Made by a program: the position numbers and the translations under genes
Notes under the pieces: model-generated
What the model was told of the DNA's origin: nothing
The model's input: only the letters and a program-made list of their open reading frames with translations
Databases searched by the model: none
Assembly: GCA_965215295.1 (NCBI GenBank)
Contig: OZ244045.1
Span: forward strand, 3,658,001-3,722,000
Origin: HK1 sp965215295
GTDB taxonomy: Bacteria > Pseudomonadota > Gammaproteobacteria > HK1
Direction: 5' to 3'
Length of the DNA: 64,000 nucleotides
Part shown: positions 21,286-29,518 of the stretch, piece by piece
Position numbering within the stretch: position 1 is the stretch's first letter
Layout: the number at the start of each line of letters is the position of its first letter

Positions 21286-24200
21286 CAGGTGGCTCCTCGA
21301 ATCGTGGCGTCAATGGTGGCGTCGGCAGGGTTCCCGTCGGCGTCGTAGATGATGATGGCCGGGGGGGTCTTGCCGACCACGGCCCAGCTCCAGCCGGCGC
21401 CGACGCCCTGGAGGGTCACGTCCACGCCGAAGACCAGGCGCAGGGGCCCGGACGGCAGGGTGCGCGCTCCGGTCCTCGCGCTGGAGACCGGCAGGAAGGC
21501 CGTGTCCTGATCGAGGATCCGGTGCTCGGTCACGCCGCCCGTCACCCACCAGCACAGATGGTCGATCGACAGAGGGACGGTCCCGTCGCCCGCGGCATCG
21601 ATGCGGAGCTGCACGAAGCGGCCGGTGAACTGCTCGGTGCCGGTCAGAATCGTCCGGGGATGAATCGCGGCGATGCGGGCGTCGGCAAGGGCAATCGTGA
21701 TCTGCGGACGGCCTTCCGGCAGAGCGCGCCAGGCGCTGATCCAGGCGGCCATCGCGGGGATGTCGGCCGGGGCGACCTCCCAGCCGTAGGGCTCGGTGGT
21801 GTCGACAGGCGCGCCCAGCTCGACGTCCAGGATGTTGTTGGAGTAGCGGGCGACGATGCGCAGATTGGCGACGTAGTCGGCGGTGAAGTGGGGGCCCGCC
21901 GCAATGACTTGCTCTGGCGTCGGTTGGAGGTTCATGCGGATGGCGCCGTTCTCGGCGAAGATCAATCGCGTGATGTAGGCGTCCCCGCCGCCCTGGATCA
22001 CGACGGGGCGAACGGGGGTCGTGGCGTCGCCTTCGATGAGGTGGATATAGGGGGCGCCGAGGTTGCCCGGCCCGTCGAACGCACGGGGGGCGGGCAGAAG
22101 CTCGCGCCACCGCACACCCGACCAGTCGTCGTCGGGATAGGGGCTGCTCGATATCGGTGCGGCGAGCACCGCCTCCCCGGCCGCATGGTCCGTGTCTCGG
22201 GCCCGGGCCCTGACGATCTCGGTGCCCTCGACGTCGGCGCTCCAGCCGATGCCGAACCGCAGGATCGTGCCTAAGTCGATCCAGCCGGTCTCGTAGCCCA
22301 ACGACTGGACATGGCTGTCGCCGGCGCCGCCGGCCCAGCTCTCCCAGTCTCCCCATGCCGGGGCGTCCGCCCACGTGTAGTCGGGGCCGCCTTCGAGCGC
22401 GTCGCGGCCGTCGTCGGAGCGCTCGGTATTGGAGAATATCCCCGCGGGCCAGCCGCGCCCGGACGGGCAGTCCCAGCGCAGGACGTCGCCGTGACGCGAC
22501 GCGCCGAGCTCGGCGACGATGTAGACCGGCGCGGAGGCGATCCCGGAGGTGTCGACGCTCCGCGCCGCGATCCGCCAGGCGCCGGCACGCTGCGGCTCCG
22601 TCGTCTCCAGGTGGTCCGCGGTGAGGACGCCCGTGTGCAGCGGAACGAGGTCTTCCCACTCCGGCTGCGTGCCTCCGACGACGTGCTCCGCCACCGCAAT
22701 CTGGATGCCGGCGAGGTCGATGTCCGAGGGCGGCGCCCAGCGGTACCGCCTCGTCCCGTCGCCGAGCACGTCGACGAGGAAGTTCCGGGGCGGCCCGGGC
22801 GGGGCCGTCTTGCCCTGGACCGTCACCGCCGGGGACTCGGCCCAGGCGCTCCGGAGCGTCGAGGGCTCGCCGACGTACCGCGCCCGGGCGCCCCACACCC
22901 CGACCCGTGCGTTCGGCGCCTCGGCGCCCGGCTGTGTCGTCACCGCGAGGGGGCGGTAGTCCGGGTCGTTCGGGCCGCGGACCTCGATCTCGTGGGCGAC
23001 GATGCGCGGGTCGCGCGATGCCGGCGCGACGACCGAGACGACGACCGCCGTCAGGATGCTCGTGCCGGACCGGTACAGGCGCTCGGAGACGACGACGTCG
23101 GCCGGGGGCCGGATCGGGCCGGTCGGGATGAGGGTGAGATCCGGCTCCTCGATACGCACGCCCCGCTCGACCGCGGCGTAGCGGTCCGGGTGGTAGGCGC
23201 GGGCCACGACCTCGAACTCGAGGCCGTCGCGCTCCGCGACCGACTCGACGCGCCACAGGCGGGCGGTGACGTCCGATGACTCGAGGACCGCCATCGCGCC
23301 GGGGATGATCGTGGAGTTCCACGCGTCCGGTTCGATGAGCTCGCCGGCGAGGCGCCGGACAAGGTAGGTGTCGACCTGGCCGCTCTCGGTCATGACGTGC
23401 AGGGTCCACGAATCGTCGGGGCCGGGCTCGACACCGTCGAGGCTGTCGGCGCGGAGGCGGTTCGGGGGCTCCTCGCGGACCCGCACCGCGAGGCGCGCCC
23501 CGGCGACGAGCGGGTCGTGCTGGCGGATGACGTCGCCCGGGCGGAGCGACGCCTGGTCGAGGCCGCCCCGCCAGGTCAGGCGGTCCGTCTCGTGCTCCTG
23601 CTCGATGAGGATGTGCCGGGCATGGCGCTGCGCCTGGCTCCGGGATGTGCACAGGAGCGCCGCGTGGTCGCGCTGGCGGTAGCCGTACTTCGCGACGAGG
23701 GCGTCGTCGACGACGAGCTCCGTCCCGAGACGGTAGCCGTCGGCCGGATCCGCGAACGACACCGCGACGGCGCTCACGCGCTCCGACCACGCCTGGGTCT
23801 CGACCGACATCTCCCCGTCGATGACGTTCGCCGGGCCGACGAGGGCGGCCGGATCGGACGGGGCGTCGGAGACCGCGACGACGGTCGATGCGCTCCAGTA
23901 CATCCGGGTCCGGATCGCGGAAAGCATCTGGTCGAGGAGGCGCCGCGCCTCCGCCGCGCGGGTGAGGACGCCCGCGAACCGCCACCGCGGCTCCGTGCCG
24001 CCGCGCCCGTCCGGCACGCCCTCGTCGCACCACCGGCCGACCTCGTACAGGCTCCACTTCAGCGCCGAGAGCGCCTCGGGGCCGAGCTCGGAGCCGAGGC
24101 CGAAGCGGGTGTTGCTGAGCATGTCGTAGACGCACCAGGCCGGGTTGTCCGTCCAGGCGCGCGCGAAGGTCCCGTCCCAGATCCCGGTATAGGTCCTGGC

Positions 24201-24980
24201 CGACGGGTCGTAGTTCGAGGGGACCGAGACGACTAGGCCATAGACCTCGTACTCGCGCCGGGTGAGCTGCGAGCGGAACTGGCGCGCGTCGGCGGTGATG
24301 CCGACGACTGCGGAGTGGGGGTACGACTGGCGGACCTCCAGAATCTCGGTGAGGCGCGCCCACCAGAGCTCGTCGGAGAGGCGGTCCGACTCCGAGTCCG
24401 GCGAGAGGCGCGTCACGCGGATGTCGTGCGGTGCGTCGCCCGGGAGCGCGATGCGCCACGAGAGCTCGGCCGGCGAGACGTTCTTCTCGGTGACCGTCTG
24501 CTCGACGCGGGCCACGTACACGTCGCCCGCGCTGCGCGTCTCGATCGTGAGCGCGACCTCGGCGCCGTGCGAGTCGCCGTCGTCGTCGTAGCGCACCAGG
24601 CGCGGGAACCGCAGCGTCACCCGGACGCTGTCCACGTCGGCGCTCGTGATGCGCCGGACCACCGGCGCGCCGTTTCGCACGCGCAGCCCGACCTCGACCT
24701 CCGTCTCGACCTCCGGGATGCCGGCGAGCGGCGCCTGGTCAGGGGTGCCCGTCCGCCACTCGACGGACAGGCCGTCGAAGTTCGCGGCGCCGCTCTCGTC
24801 GGCGGCGGGCACGCCGTCGATGAAGACCGATCGCAGGCCATCCACCGGGCCGCGGATCTCGCCCTCGCCGATGAGGTCGACGATGCGCGCCGTCGCCGCC
24901 GAGCGCAGGGTGTCCGGGGCCTCGGTCGGCGCGCCGCCGCCCGACTTCCCGCCGCCGGCGCCGGCGATGGCCGGGATCAC
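21285..24980 (-). CDS. Tail tip / host specificity protein, lambda gpJ-like
   Basis: A 1,231-residue protein starting at GTG 24980, which overlaps the stop of the gpI-like gene (GTGA). The N-terminal third has the gpJ signature: Gly-rich start (GAGGGKSGGG), DLIGEGEIRGPVDGLRSVFI, then RYTGIWDGTF- and NPAWCVYDMLSNTRFG-type stretches and the GVLTRAAEARRLLDQML segment. The middle has fibronectin III-like stretches (PPGPPRNFLVDV). The C-terminus is variable. It forms the central tail tip and contacts the receptor. Length is normal for the family (about 1,100-1,300). Confidence 0.88.
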   Translation of the reverse strand: MIPAIAGAGGGKSGGGAPTEAPDTLRSAATARIVDLIGEGEIRGPVDGLRSVFIDGVPAADESGAANFDGLSVEWRTGTPDQAPLAGIPEVETEVEVGLRVRNGAPVVRRITSADVDSVRVTLRFPRLVRYDDDGDSHGAEVALTIETRSAGDVYVARVEQTVTEKNVSPAELSWRIALPGDAPHDIRVTRLSPDSESDRLSDELWWARLTEILEVRQSYPHSAVVGITADARQFRSQLTRREYEVYGLVVSVPSNYDPSARTYTGIWDGTFARAWTDNPAWCVYDMLSNTRFGLGSELGPEALSALKWSLYEVGRWCDEGVPDGRGGTEPRWRFAGVLTRAAEARRLLDQMLSAIRTRMYWSASTVVAVSDAPSDPAALVGPANVIDGEMSVETQAWSERVSAVAVSFADPADGYRLGTELVVDDALVAKYGYRQRDHAALLCTSRSQAQRHARHILIEQEHETDRLTWRGGLDQASLRPGDVIRQHDPLVAGARLAVRVREEPPNRLRADSLDGVEPGPDDSWTLHVMTESGQVDTYLVRRLAGELIEPDAWNSTIIPGAMAVLESSDVTARLWRVESVAERDGLEFEVVARAYHPDRYAAVERGVRIEEPDLTLIPTGPIRPPADVVVSERLYRSGTSILTAVVVSVVAPASRDPRIVAHEIEVRGPNDPDYRPLAVTTQPGAEAPNARVGVWGARARYVGEPSTLRSAWAESPAVTVQGKTAPPGPPRNFLVDVLGDGTRRYRWAPPSDIDLAGIQIAVAEHVVGGTQPEWEDLVPLHTGVLTADHLETTEPQRAGAWRIAARSVDTSGIASAPVYIVAELGASRHGDVLRWDCPSGRGWPAGIFSNTERSDDGRDALEGGPDYTWADAPAWGDWESWAGGAGDSHVQSLGYETGWIDLGTILRFGIGWSADVEGTEIVRARARDTDHAAGEAVLAAPISSSPYPDDDWSGVRWRELLPAPRAFDGPGNLGAPYIHLIEGDATTPVRPVVIQGGGDAYITRLIFAENGAIRMNLQPTPEQVIAAGPHFTADYVANLRIVARYSNNILDVELGAPVDTTEPYGWEVAPADIPAMAAWISAWRALPEGRPQITIALADARIAAIHPRTILTGTEQFTGRFVQLRIDAAGDGTVPLSIDHLCWWVTGGVTEHRILDQDTAFLPVSSARTGARTLPSGPLRLVFGVDVTLQGVGAGWSWAVVGKTPPAIIIYDADGNPADATIDATIRGAT

Positions 24981-25465
24981 GGCGCGATCCGGTCGCTGGA
25001 GACGCCGGCGGAGATCAGCGTCGAGCCGACCCTCACCGGGCCGCCGTAGATGACCGGCACGACACCGCCCTCGGCGGCCGTGTTGGACGGGCCGTCGAAC
25101 AGGAACGACGCGCGCTGGCCGGCATCGTCGCGCTCGACACCCTCCATCGTCGGCAGCAGGAACAGGCCGACGGCGAGGGTCCCGATCGCGATCGCGGCGA
25201 TGAGGAGCGCCTCGCCGCCCTGGCCCTCGGCCGAGGGGACGAGGTGCAGCTCGCGGCAGGCGCCGAGCGGGAGAGACAGATCGCCGGGGACGTCCGCGTC
25301 CCCCGCGACGAGGCGCCAGGCGCCGGCCCGGATCGTCGCGTCGAGGCCGGGGAGCTGGGACGTGCAGGCGAGCAGCGCCTCGGCCGGTGAGCGCACGTCG
25401 AGGCGGAGTGGTCCCGGGGCCGGGAGGTGGCGAGCCGCCGCCCCGTGAAGATGCACGTCGATCAT
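24977..25465 (-). CDS. Tail assembly protein, lambda gpI-like
   Basis: A 162-residue protein. ATG 25465 (MIDVHLHGAAARHLPAPG) is chosen because the family begins with a short beta-strand (VHLHG) and because the upstream part of the open frame overlaps the cassette promoter. It contains a hydrophobic Ala/Gly-rich helix (LLIAAIAIGTLAVGLFLLP) and ends in VVPVIYGGPVRVGSTLISAG, a gpI hallmark. It probably helps assemble the tail tip with gpJ. It overlaps gpJ by GTGA. Confidence 0.8.
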   Translation of the reverse strand: MIDVHLHGAAARHLPAPGPLRLDVRSPAEALLACTSQLPGLDATIRAGAWRLVAGDADVPGDLSLPLGACRELHLVPSAEGQGGEALLIAAIAIGTLAVGLFLLPTMEGVERDDAGQRASFLFDGPSNTAAEGGVVPVIYGGPVRVGSTLISAGVSSDRIAP

Positions 25466-25489
25466 GTCGCGGATCGGCAAGTGTAGACG

Positions 25490-25518
25490 TTGACATTGCG
25501 CCGCCGATACCCTACTAT
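25490..25518 (+). promoter_or_regulatory. Sigma-70-type promoter of the cargo cassette
   Basis: TTGACA (25490-25495), a 17-bp spacer, then TACTAT (25513-25518): a perfect -35 box, ideal spacing and a near-perfect -10 box. It faces rightward, against the flanking tail genes, and lies about 50 bp before the first cassette gene. A host-recognised promoter inside a late operon indicates expression in the lysogen. Confidence 0.8.
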
Positions 25519-25566
25519 CCCATCCCACAGTCGCCACACGGGGCGGCGTTCGAGGAGCAAGATCAA

Positions 25567-25860
25567 ATGAGCACCCGCGACAGCAGTCTGTTTGGCTTCC
25601 CGCTGCGAGACGACGCAGAGCCGGTCGCGCGATATCGCGTCACGACAGAGTCTCGCTACTACACCGCCGGGTACAGCGGCCTCTGCAGACGCCTCGGGGG
25701 GGTGCCCGAGGGCGGCGCGTACCCGAAGCGCTGGACATTCGACGTTCCGTCGCGAAAAGAAGCCGAGGAGATCGTCGCACTCGTGGACGGCGGCCATCCG
25801 CTCGGCGGACCGACACCCACTATCGTGGCGCTCGACGCCCGCGACGAGCAGCCGGACTAG
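25567..25860 (+). CDS. Cargo cassette protein 1 (hypothetical, 97 residues)
   Basis: First gene of a plus-strand cassette inserted between the leftward gpI and gpK tail genes. ATG 25567 follows GAGGAG. The product begins MSTRDSSLFGFPLRDDAEPV and has a SRKEAEEIVALVDGGHPLGG segment that predicts a helix. No family is recognised and there is no signal peptide or membrane segment. Its own promoter and cargo location suggest a lysogen-expressed or anti-defence function (inference). Confidence 0.65.
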   Translation: MSTRDSSLFGFPLRDDAEPVARYRVTTESRYYTAGYSGLCRRLGGVPEGGAYPKRWTFDVPSRKEAEEIVALVDGGHPLGGPTPTIVALDARDEQPD

Positions 25861-25871
25861 CGACCTTCCAC

Positions 25872-25892
25872 GGGGCGGCACGTCGCCGCCCC
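25872..25892 (+). promoter_or_regulatory. Leader hairpin before cassette gene 2
   Basis: GGGGCGGC-ACGTC-GCCGCCCC forms an 8-bp perfect stem, followed by ACACACAGGAGA and the gene 2 start. A similar hairpin with different but paired bases precedes gene 3, so pairing is conserved while the sequence changes. Confidence 0.6.
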
Positions 25893-25911
25893 ACACACAG
25901 GAGATGCAGCC

Positions 25912-26316
25912 ATGACCACCACCATCCGCACGACCGAGCGCGACGTCGCCTGGGAGCGACACGCCCGCGTCCGCGAAATCGCCGACCCGGTCGCCCGCGA
26001 TCTGCACGTCCTCACCACCGCCCGCCAGATCCTGGCGGACGAGCCGGACGCGCTGGACGGTGACAGCACCGACGCGATCAATGCGATTTACCGCGCCGGC
26101 GCCACCGATGACGAGGACGCGTACGCGGCGCTCGATCGGCTTCACGGCGCGATCTACGAGATCGAGGGAGACACGTGGGGGCCGTCGCACGAGCCCGACG
26201 AGGTTGACGGCGCGGGCACCGGGATCGCCGAGTGGATCGAGGCGCGGCCCGTTGCGCAGGCGCACGACGACACCATCGCGCTGTTCGACCGCGCGATCGC
26301 GCGGCTGCGCGCCTGA
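25912..26316 (+). CDS. Cargo cassette protein 2 (acidic, 134 residues)
   Basis: ATG 25912 follows a strong CACAGGAGA ribosome binding site. The product is markedly acidic (ADEPDALDGDSTDAINAIYR, then ATDDEDAYAALDRLHGAIYE) and probably all-helical. Small acidic proteins encoded by phage cargo genes include DNA mimics and inhibitors of host defence, but no family is recognised here and function is unknown. It is second of four co-directed genes. Confidence 0.65.
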   Translation: MTTTIRTTERDVAWERHARVREIADPVARDLHVLTTARQILADEPDALDGDSTDAINAIYRAGATDDEDAYAALDRLHGAIYEIEGDTWGPSHEPDEVDGAGTGIAEWIEARPVAQAHDDTIALFDRAIARLRA

Positions 26317-26328
26317 CAGGCATTCGAC

Positions 26329-26349
26329 GGGGCGCTGCACCGGCGCCCC
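26329..26349 (+). promoter_or_regulatory. Leader hairpin before cassette gene 3
   Basis: GGGGCGC-TGCACCG-GCGCCCC forms a 7-bp stem, followed by CACACAGGAGA. Compared with the hairpin at 25872, bases differ on both arms yet still pair. Confidence 0.6.
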
Positions 26350-26367
26350 GCACACAGGAGACAGACG

Positions 26368-26658
26368 ATGAGCTACCACTTTTTCGGATCGTGGAGCGGC
26401 GAGGTCAGCCAGGAGTGGGTGGACCGCGCGGAGAAGATCGCGAAACGCCACGACGCAGACATCATCCCCTACAGAGGCCCGGAGGATCGCCCGGGGGGGT
26501 GGATGCAGTGCTGGAACCGCGGGGCGCCGTTCGACGGCCAGACCGCGGAGGCGGTCCTGGCCGACCTGGAGGAGGCCGGCCTGTGGGATGGCGGGCCCCG
26601 GGAGGAGGACCCGGCGATGGACGCCGATATCTGCAGCGTCTGCGGTGCGGGCCGGTGA
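26368..26658 (+). CDS. Cargo cassette protein 3 (hypothetical, 96 residues)
   Basis: ATG 26368 after CACAGGAGACAGACG. The product starts MSYHFFGSWSGEVSQEWVDR and ends with a short CSVC motif (DADICSVCGAGR), perhaps half of a metal site. There are no membrane segments and no known family. The stop overlaps the next start (GTGA), so genes 3 and 4 are translationally coupled. Confidence 0.62.
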   Translation: MSYHFFGSWSGEVSQEWVDRAEKIAKRHDADIIPYRGPEDRPGGWMQCWNRGAPFDGQTAEAVLADLEEAGLWDGGPREEDPAMDADICSVCGAGR

Positions 26659-26855
26659 CCTCTCGCCAGGCCCGCTCCCAGGCCCGCCTGCGCGCCGAGA
26701 GACGTGCGGCGGGCCTGTGCGCCGAGGGCTGCGGGGCGCCGAGCCTGGTCTACCGCTGCCCGGATTGCCAGCGCTCGCTGTCCGCACGCCAGGCCCGGTG
26801 GCGGGCCCGCAGGCGCGAGATCCTGAAGCCCGGAGAATCGCCCGGCGGGCAGTAA
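26655..26855 (+). CDS. Cargo cassette protein 4, small C4 zinc-finger protein
   Basis: A 66-residue basic protein from GTG 26655. Cys residues in CAEGCGAP and YRCPDCQ form a C-x3-C / C-x2-C set typical of a small zinc ribbon. The flanks are Arg-rich (SRQARSQARLRAERRAAG, ARQARWRARRREIL), which suggests nucleic acid binding. As the last gene of the cassette it could be an autoregulator, as seen with regulators next to anti-CRISPR genes, but this is inference. Confidence 0.6.
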   Translation: MTSRQARSQARLRAERRAAGLCAEGCGAPSLVYRCPDCQRSLSARQARWRARRREILKPGESPGGQ

Positions 26856-26879
26856 CCCCCGGATCGCCCGGTCCGGGGG
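26856..26879. terminator. Bidirectional hairpin between convergent genes
   Basis: CCCCCGGA-TCGCCCGG-TCCGGGGG forms an 8-bp GC stem exactly in the 60-bp gap between the cassette end (26855) and the end of the gpK-like gene (26916). There is no T tract, so strength is uncertain. Confidence 0.55.
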
Positions 26880-26915
26880 CGTTCGACGCGCCGCCGAGCG
26901 CCCGGATCGCCCGGA

Positions 26916-27707
26916 TCACGACCGACTCTCCGCGTCCCGGTGGCGCAGGACGCGGCGCACGTGCGGGATCCAGCGCGCGAGCGCATCGCGCCGCGAGAGC
27001 TGGCCGGGCGCCCAGGGCCGGTCCGCGGCCGGGTGGTGGAGGATGACCCCGTCCTCGACGATGACCGCGCCGTGCGAGACGACGCCGCCATGGCCGAACG
27101 CCATCAGCACCGCGTCGCCGACGCCGGCCTCGGCGCGGTCGATGTCGACGAACCCGGCCGCGGCATAGCCCTGCTCGTAGAGGCTCGACGCGTCCGGATC
27201 GCGGCGGTCCCACCAGCCCCAGGCGCGCGGGACCTCCGGGAGGCGGAGGTCGCGCGAGATGCGGTACCAGTCGCGCACCAGGGAGTAGCAGTCGTCGACG
27301 CCGTGGCGGTAGGGCCGGCCGAGGAGCGGGGGCCGAGGGGCGCCACCGCCCCACCAGAACGGCTCGCCGGCGTCGCCGGCGGGACCGACCGGGACGATCC
27401 CCCACGGCACGTCGGTCGCGATCTGGCCGCGCATGTCGGCCGCGCTCGGGCAGGCCGGGTGGGGCGGCGGGTGCGAGTGCACGACCGCGCCGAGCGTCCC
27501 CGCCGCCTGCGCCTTGAGCACGGTCCCGCCCGGCACGCGGAACGCCGCGCGCGGGTCTGGCGCGATGTTCGGGTACGACACGTACCGGACCCCGCCCTCG
27601 TCCGCGAGCACGAGGCCGCAGGACTCGTCGGGCGCGCGATCTTCCGCGTCGGCGCGGATGTCGGCGACGACGTCGTCGGGGAGCGGCCAGATCGCGCCGG
27701 CGATCAT
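26916..27707 (-). CDS. Tail peptidase, lambda gpK-like (JAMM + NlpC/P60)
   Basis: A 263-residue protein with two domains. The N-terminal JAMM/MPN metallopeptidase fold carries ESCGLVLADEGG and the HSHPPPHPACPSAAD zinc motif (HxH with S-x2-D). The C-terminal NlpC/P60 cysteine peptidase carries DDCYSLVRDWYR (catalytic Cys) and SHGAVIVEDGVILHH (His). In lambda-like tails gpK matures the tail tip and cuts peptidoglycan at entry. ATG 27707 overlaps the gpL-like stop (ATGA). Both active sites look intact. Confidence 0.87.
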   Translation of the reverse strand: MIAGAIWPLPDDVVADIRADAEDRAPDESCGLVLADEGGVRYVSYPNIAPDPRAAFRVPGGTVLKAQAAGTLGAVVHSHPPPHPACPSAADMRGQIATDVPWGIVPVGPAGDAGEPFWWGGGAPRPPLLGRPYRHGVDDCYSLVRDWYRISRDLRLPEVPRAWGWWDRRDPDASSLYEQGYAAAGFVDIDRAEAGVGDAVLMAFGHGGVVSHGAVIVEDGVILHHPAADRPWAPGQLSRRDALARWIPHVRRVLRHRDAESRS

Positions 27708-28411
27708 CGAGGCCGCGTCCGGCCGACCCCGAGGAAGCCGCCGTAGGGGAGCGCGGCGCCGCGCCCGAAGCGGGCGGTGCAGCCCGACAGGCGGCGGCTG
27801 CACCGGTCGGCCGCCGCGTCGAAGACGCGCACGTCGTCGGCGTCGAAGTAGTCGAGGCCGGCATACGGGCAAGTTGCGGCCGTGTAGTCGAAGGCTGCGC
27901 CGTTCCAGCGGCGGTAGACCCACGCGCAGACGTTGCGCAAGACCTGGCGGCGCGGGAGGCGGACGAGGTCGAGGTCGAGGGGGCTCGCGAGCTGCCACAC
28001 GAGCCGGTCACGGGTCTGGCGTGCGAGACGCTCGATACGCCAGCCCTCTCGCGGCCAGTGCCGGTTCGGGTCCGCATCGGGCCCCCCGTCGAGGTAGCGC
28101 GCCAGGGTCCGGATCCGCTGCAGCGTCGCGCCCCGGAAGTCGTCGACGGCGAGCGCGGCGGCGATGAACGGGGTGTCGAGCCGGCTCACCGCGAGCGTCG
28201 GACGCGAGGCGGTGCCGCCGGCGCGATAGTCCACGCCCTCGATCTCGATGGGTATCGGGCGGTACGCGACGTCCTGGTAGCGCAGCGTCTCTCCATCACG
28301 GGCGGCGGCAACCAGGCGATGGACGCCGCCGCCGATCGCGGTCGCGTCGAGCGTGTACAGCGAGACGATCGCCTCCACCGAGGCGCGCTGCTCGTCGGCG
28401 CGGATCGTCAC
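27704..28411 (-). CDS. Minor tail protein, lambda gpL-like
   Basis: A 235-residue protein. The C-terminal half has the gpL pattern of cysteines in NVCAWVYR, TCPYAGLDYFDADD and DRCSRRLSGCTARFGRG, then LPYGGFLGVGRTRPR. Lambda gpL binds an iron-sulphur cluster through four such cysteines, and the set is conserved here. It sits between gpM-like and gpK-like genes as in lambda. Its start overlaps the preceding small gene (ATGA). Confidence 0.88.
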   Translation of the reverse strand: MTIRADEQRASVEAIVSLYTLDATAIGGGVHRLVAAARDGETLRYQDVAYRPIPIEIEGVDYRAGGTASRPTLAVSRLDTPFIAAALAVDDFRGATLQRIRTLARYLDGGPDADPNRHWPREGWRIERLARQTRDRLVWQLASPLDLDLVRLPRRQVLRNVCAWVYRRWNGAAFDYTAATCPYAGLDYFDADDVRVFDAAADRCSRRLSGCTARFGRGAALPYGGFLGVGRTRPR

Positions 28412-28509
28412 GCCGGAACCTGCGTGAGGCAGTAGATGGCGATCCCGACGAGGGCCATGACCAGCCAGAACCGCGGTCGCTCGGGGGGCATGTCCGCGCG
28501 CCTCGTCAC
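28408..28509 (-). CDS. Small membrane protein, 33 residues
   Basis: Starting at GTG 28509, which overlaps the previous stop (GTGA), the product is MTRRADMPPERPRFWLVMAL followed by VGIAIYCLTQVPA. It has one transmembrane helix. The internal ATG 28491 is an alternative start. Its stop overlaps the gpL-like start. Overlaps at both ends support a real gene. Function unknown. Confidence 0.5.
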   Translation of the reverse strand: MTRRADMPPERPRFWLVMALVGIAIYCLTQVPA

Positions 28510-28622
28510 GGGCACGTTCCGCCGACGGTGACGGCCAGCTCGACCAGCGCCATGCCGAGCGCCATGGAGAGCAGGCAGACGAGGAAGATGGTGCCGAAGC
28601 TGTCGAGGGGGTCGGGGGGCAT
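28506..28622 (-). CDS. Small membrane protein, 38 residues
   Basis: ATG 28622 lies 5 bp after the gpM-like stop. The product is MPPDPLDSFGTIFLVCLLSM, then ALGMALVELAVTVGGTCP: a single hydrophobic helix. It is coupled to the next small gene by GTGA. Two consecutive tiny membrane proteins between gpM- and gpL-like genes are not part of the lambda order; they may be phage-specific tail or entry factors. Confidence 0.5.
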   Translation of the reverse strand: MPPDPLDSFGTIFLVCLLSMALGMALVELAVTVGGTCP

Positions 28623-28627
28623 GGCGG

Positions 28628-29518
28628 CTACCACAAGTGATGCTCGACGAACCGGGCCTGGAGGCTGCCGTGCGTCGGGCTGAGGCGGCGCGGGCCGCGC
28701 CAGTCCGTGCAGCGCCAGGCGCGGTCGCGGTCGCCGGGCGCGGCGAACGCGAACGGCTCGGCCCCGGCGCGGGCCTCGAAGAACCGGCCGAGCCGGTGGA
28801 GCGCATCGAGAGGCGTCACGTCCCACCGCGCGTCGAAGGTCCGGTCGATCGAGTGCAGGCCGTCCGACGCGACCTGGCGGTAGCCGTCCCCGAACTCCAC
28901 GCTCACCAGGCGCGGGCGGGCCTGGAGGCGCGAGGCGCGGTCGAGGTGGACGTCGGGCAGGCGGTTCGCGATCGGCGCCTCGTCCGGATCGCGGTAGACG
29001 ATCGGGGAGGTCGCCGTGCGGTCGAGGAGGACCGCCGACACCGCGTCGTGGTCGGCGAGCGGCCCGGTCAGGGCGCTGACGGCGGTGGCGACCTCGCCGG
29101 CGAGCGGAAAATGGTACGGCTCGCTCTCGTCGCCCAGGAGCGGCACGACCGCGAACAGCGCGCCGGCGCGGAGCGCGATGGCGAGGCCGGCCGGCATCGA
29201 GAGGTCCGGATCGCCCGTGTCGGCGCCGCCGCCCGTGGCGGATATGTCCAGCAACACCCTCAGCACCCGCGCGTCCGCGGGGCCGCGGACCTCGAGCTGC
29301 GCGATGTATGTGGACGCCCCGCCGGTCAGGGCCGGGGGCAGCGGGGCCGGCTGGGAGTTGTGCGTGCCGTCGCCGTCGATCAGGACATAGCGCGAGGGAT
29401 TGGGGGGGTCGTCGCGGAGATCGACGCCTTCGGGCAGCGGGATCCGCTGCCACACGCCGCCGACGCCCTGCGCGTCGGGGCGGACGTCGAACACCGTCAC
29501 GTCCGCGACCGCCGTCAT
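28628..29518 (-). CDS. Minor tail protein, gpM-like C-terminus
   Basis: A 296-residue protein with a start overlapping the tape measure stop (ATGA). The C-terminal 100 residues carry the minor tail protein pattern: RLVSVEFGDGYRQVASDGL, RTFDARWDV, LGRFFEARAGAEPFAFAAPG and a final WRGPRRLSPTHGSLQARFVE. The N-terminal 190 residues form a phage-specific extension not found in lambda gpM, probably a beta-rich virion domain. Confidence 0.78.
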   Translation of the reverse strand: MTAVADVTVFDVRPDAQGVGGVWQRIPLPEGVDLRDDPPNPSRYVLIDGDGTHNSQPAPLPPALTGGASTYIAQLEVRGPADARVLRVLLDISATGGGADTGDPDLSMPAGLAIALRAGALFAVVPLLGDESEPYHFPLAGEVATAVSALTGPLADHDAVSAVLLDRTATSPIVYRDPDEAPIANRLPDVHLDRASRLQARPRLVSVEFGDGYRQVASDGLHSIDRTFDARWDVTPLDALHRLGRFFEARAGAEPFAFAAPGDRDRAWRCTDWRGPRRLSPTHGSLQARFVEHHLW

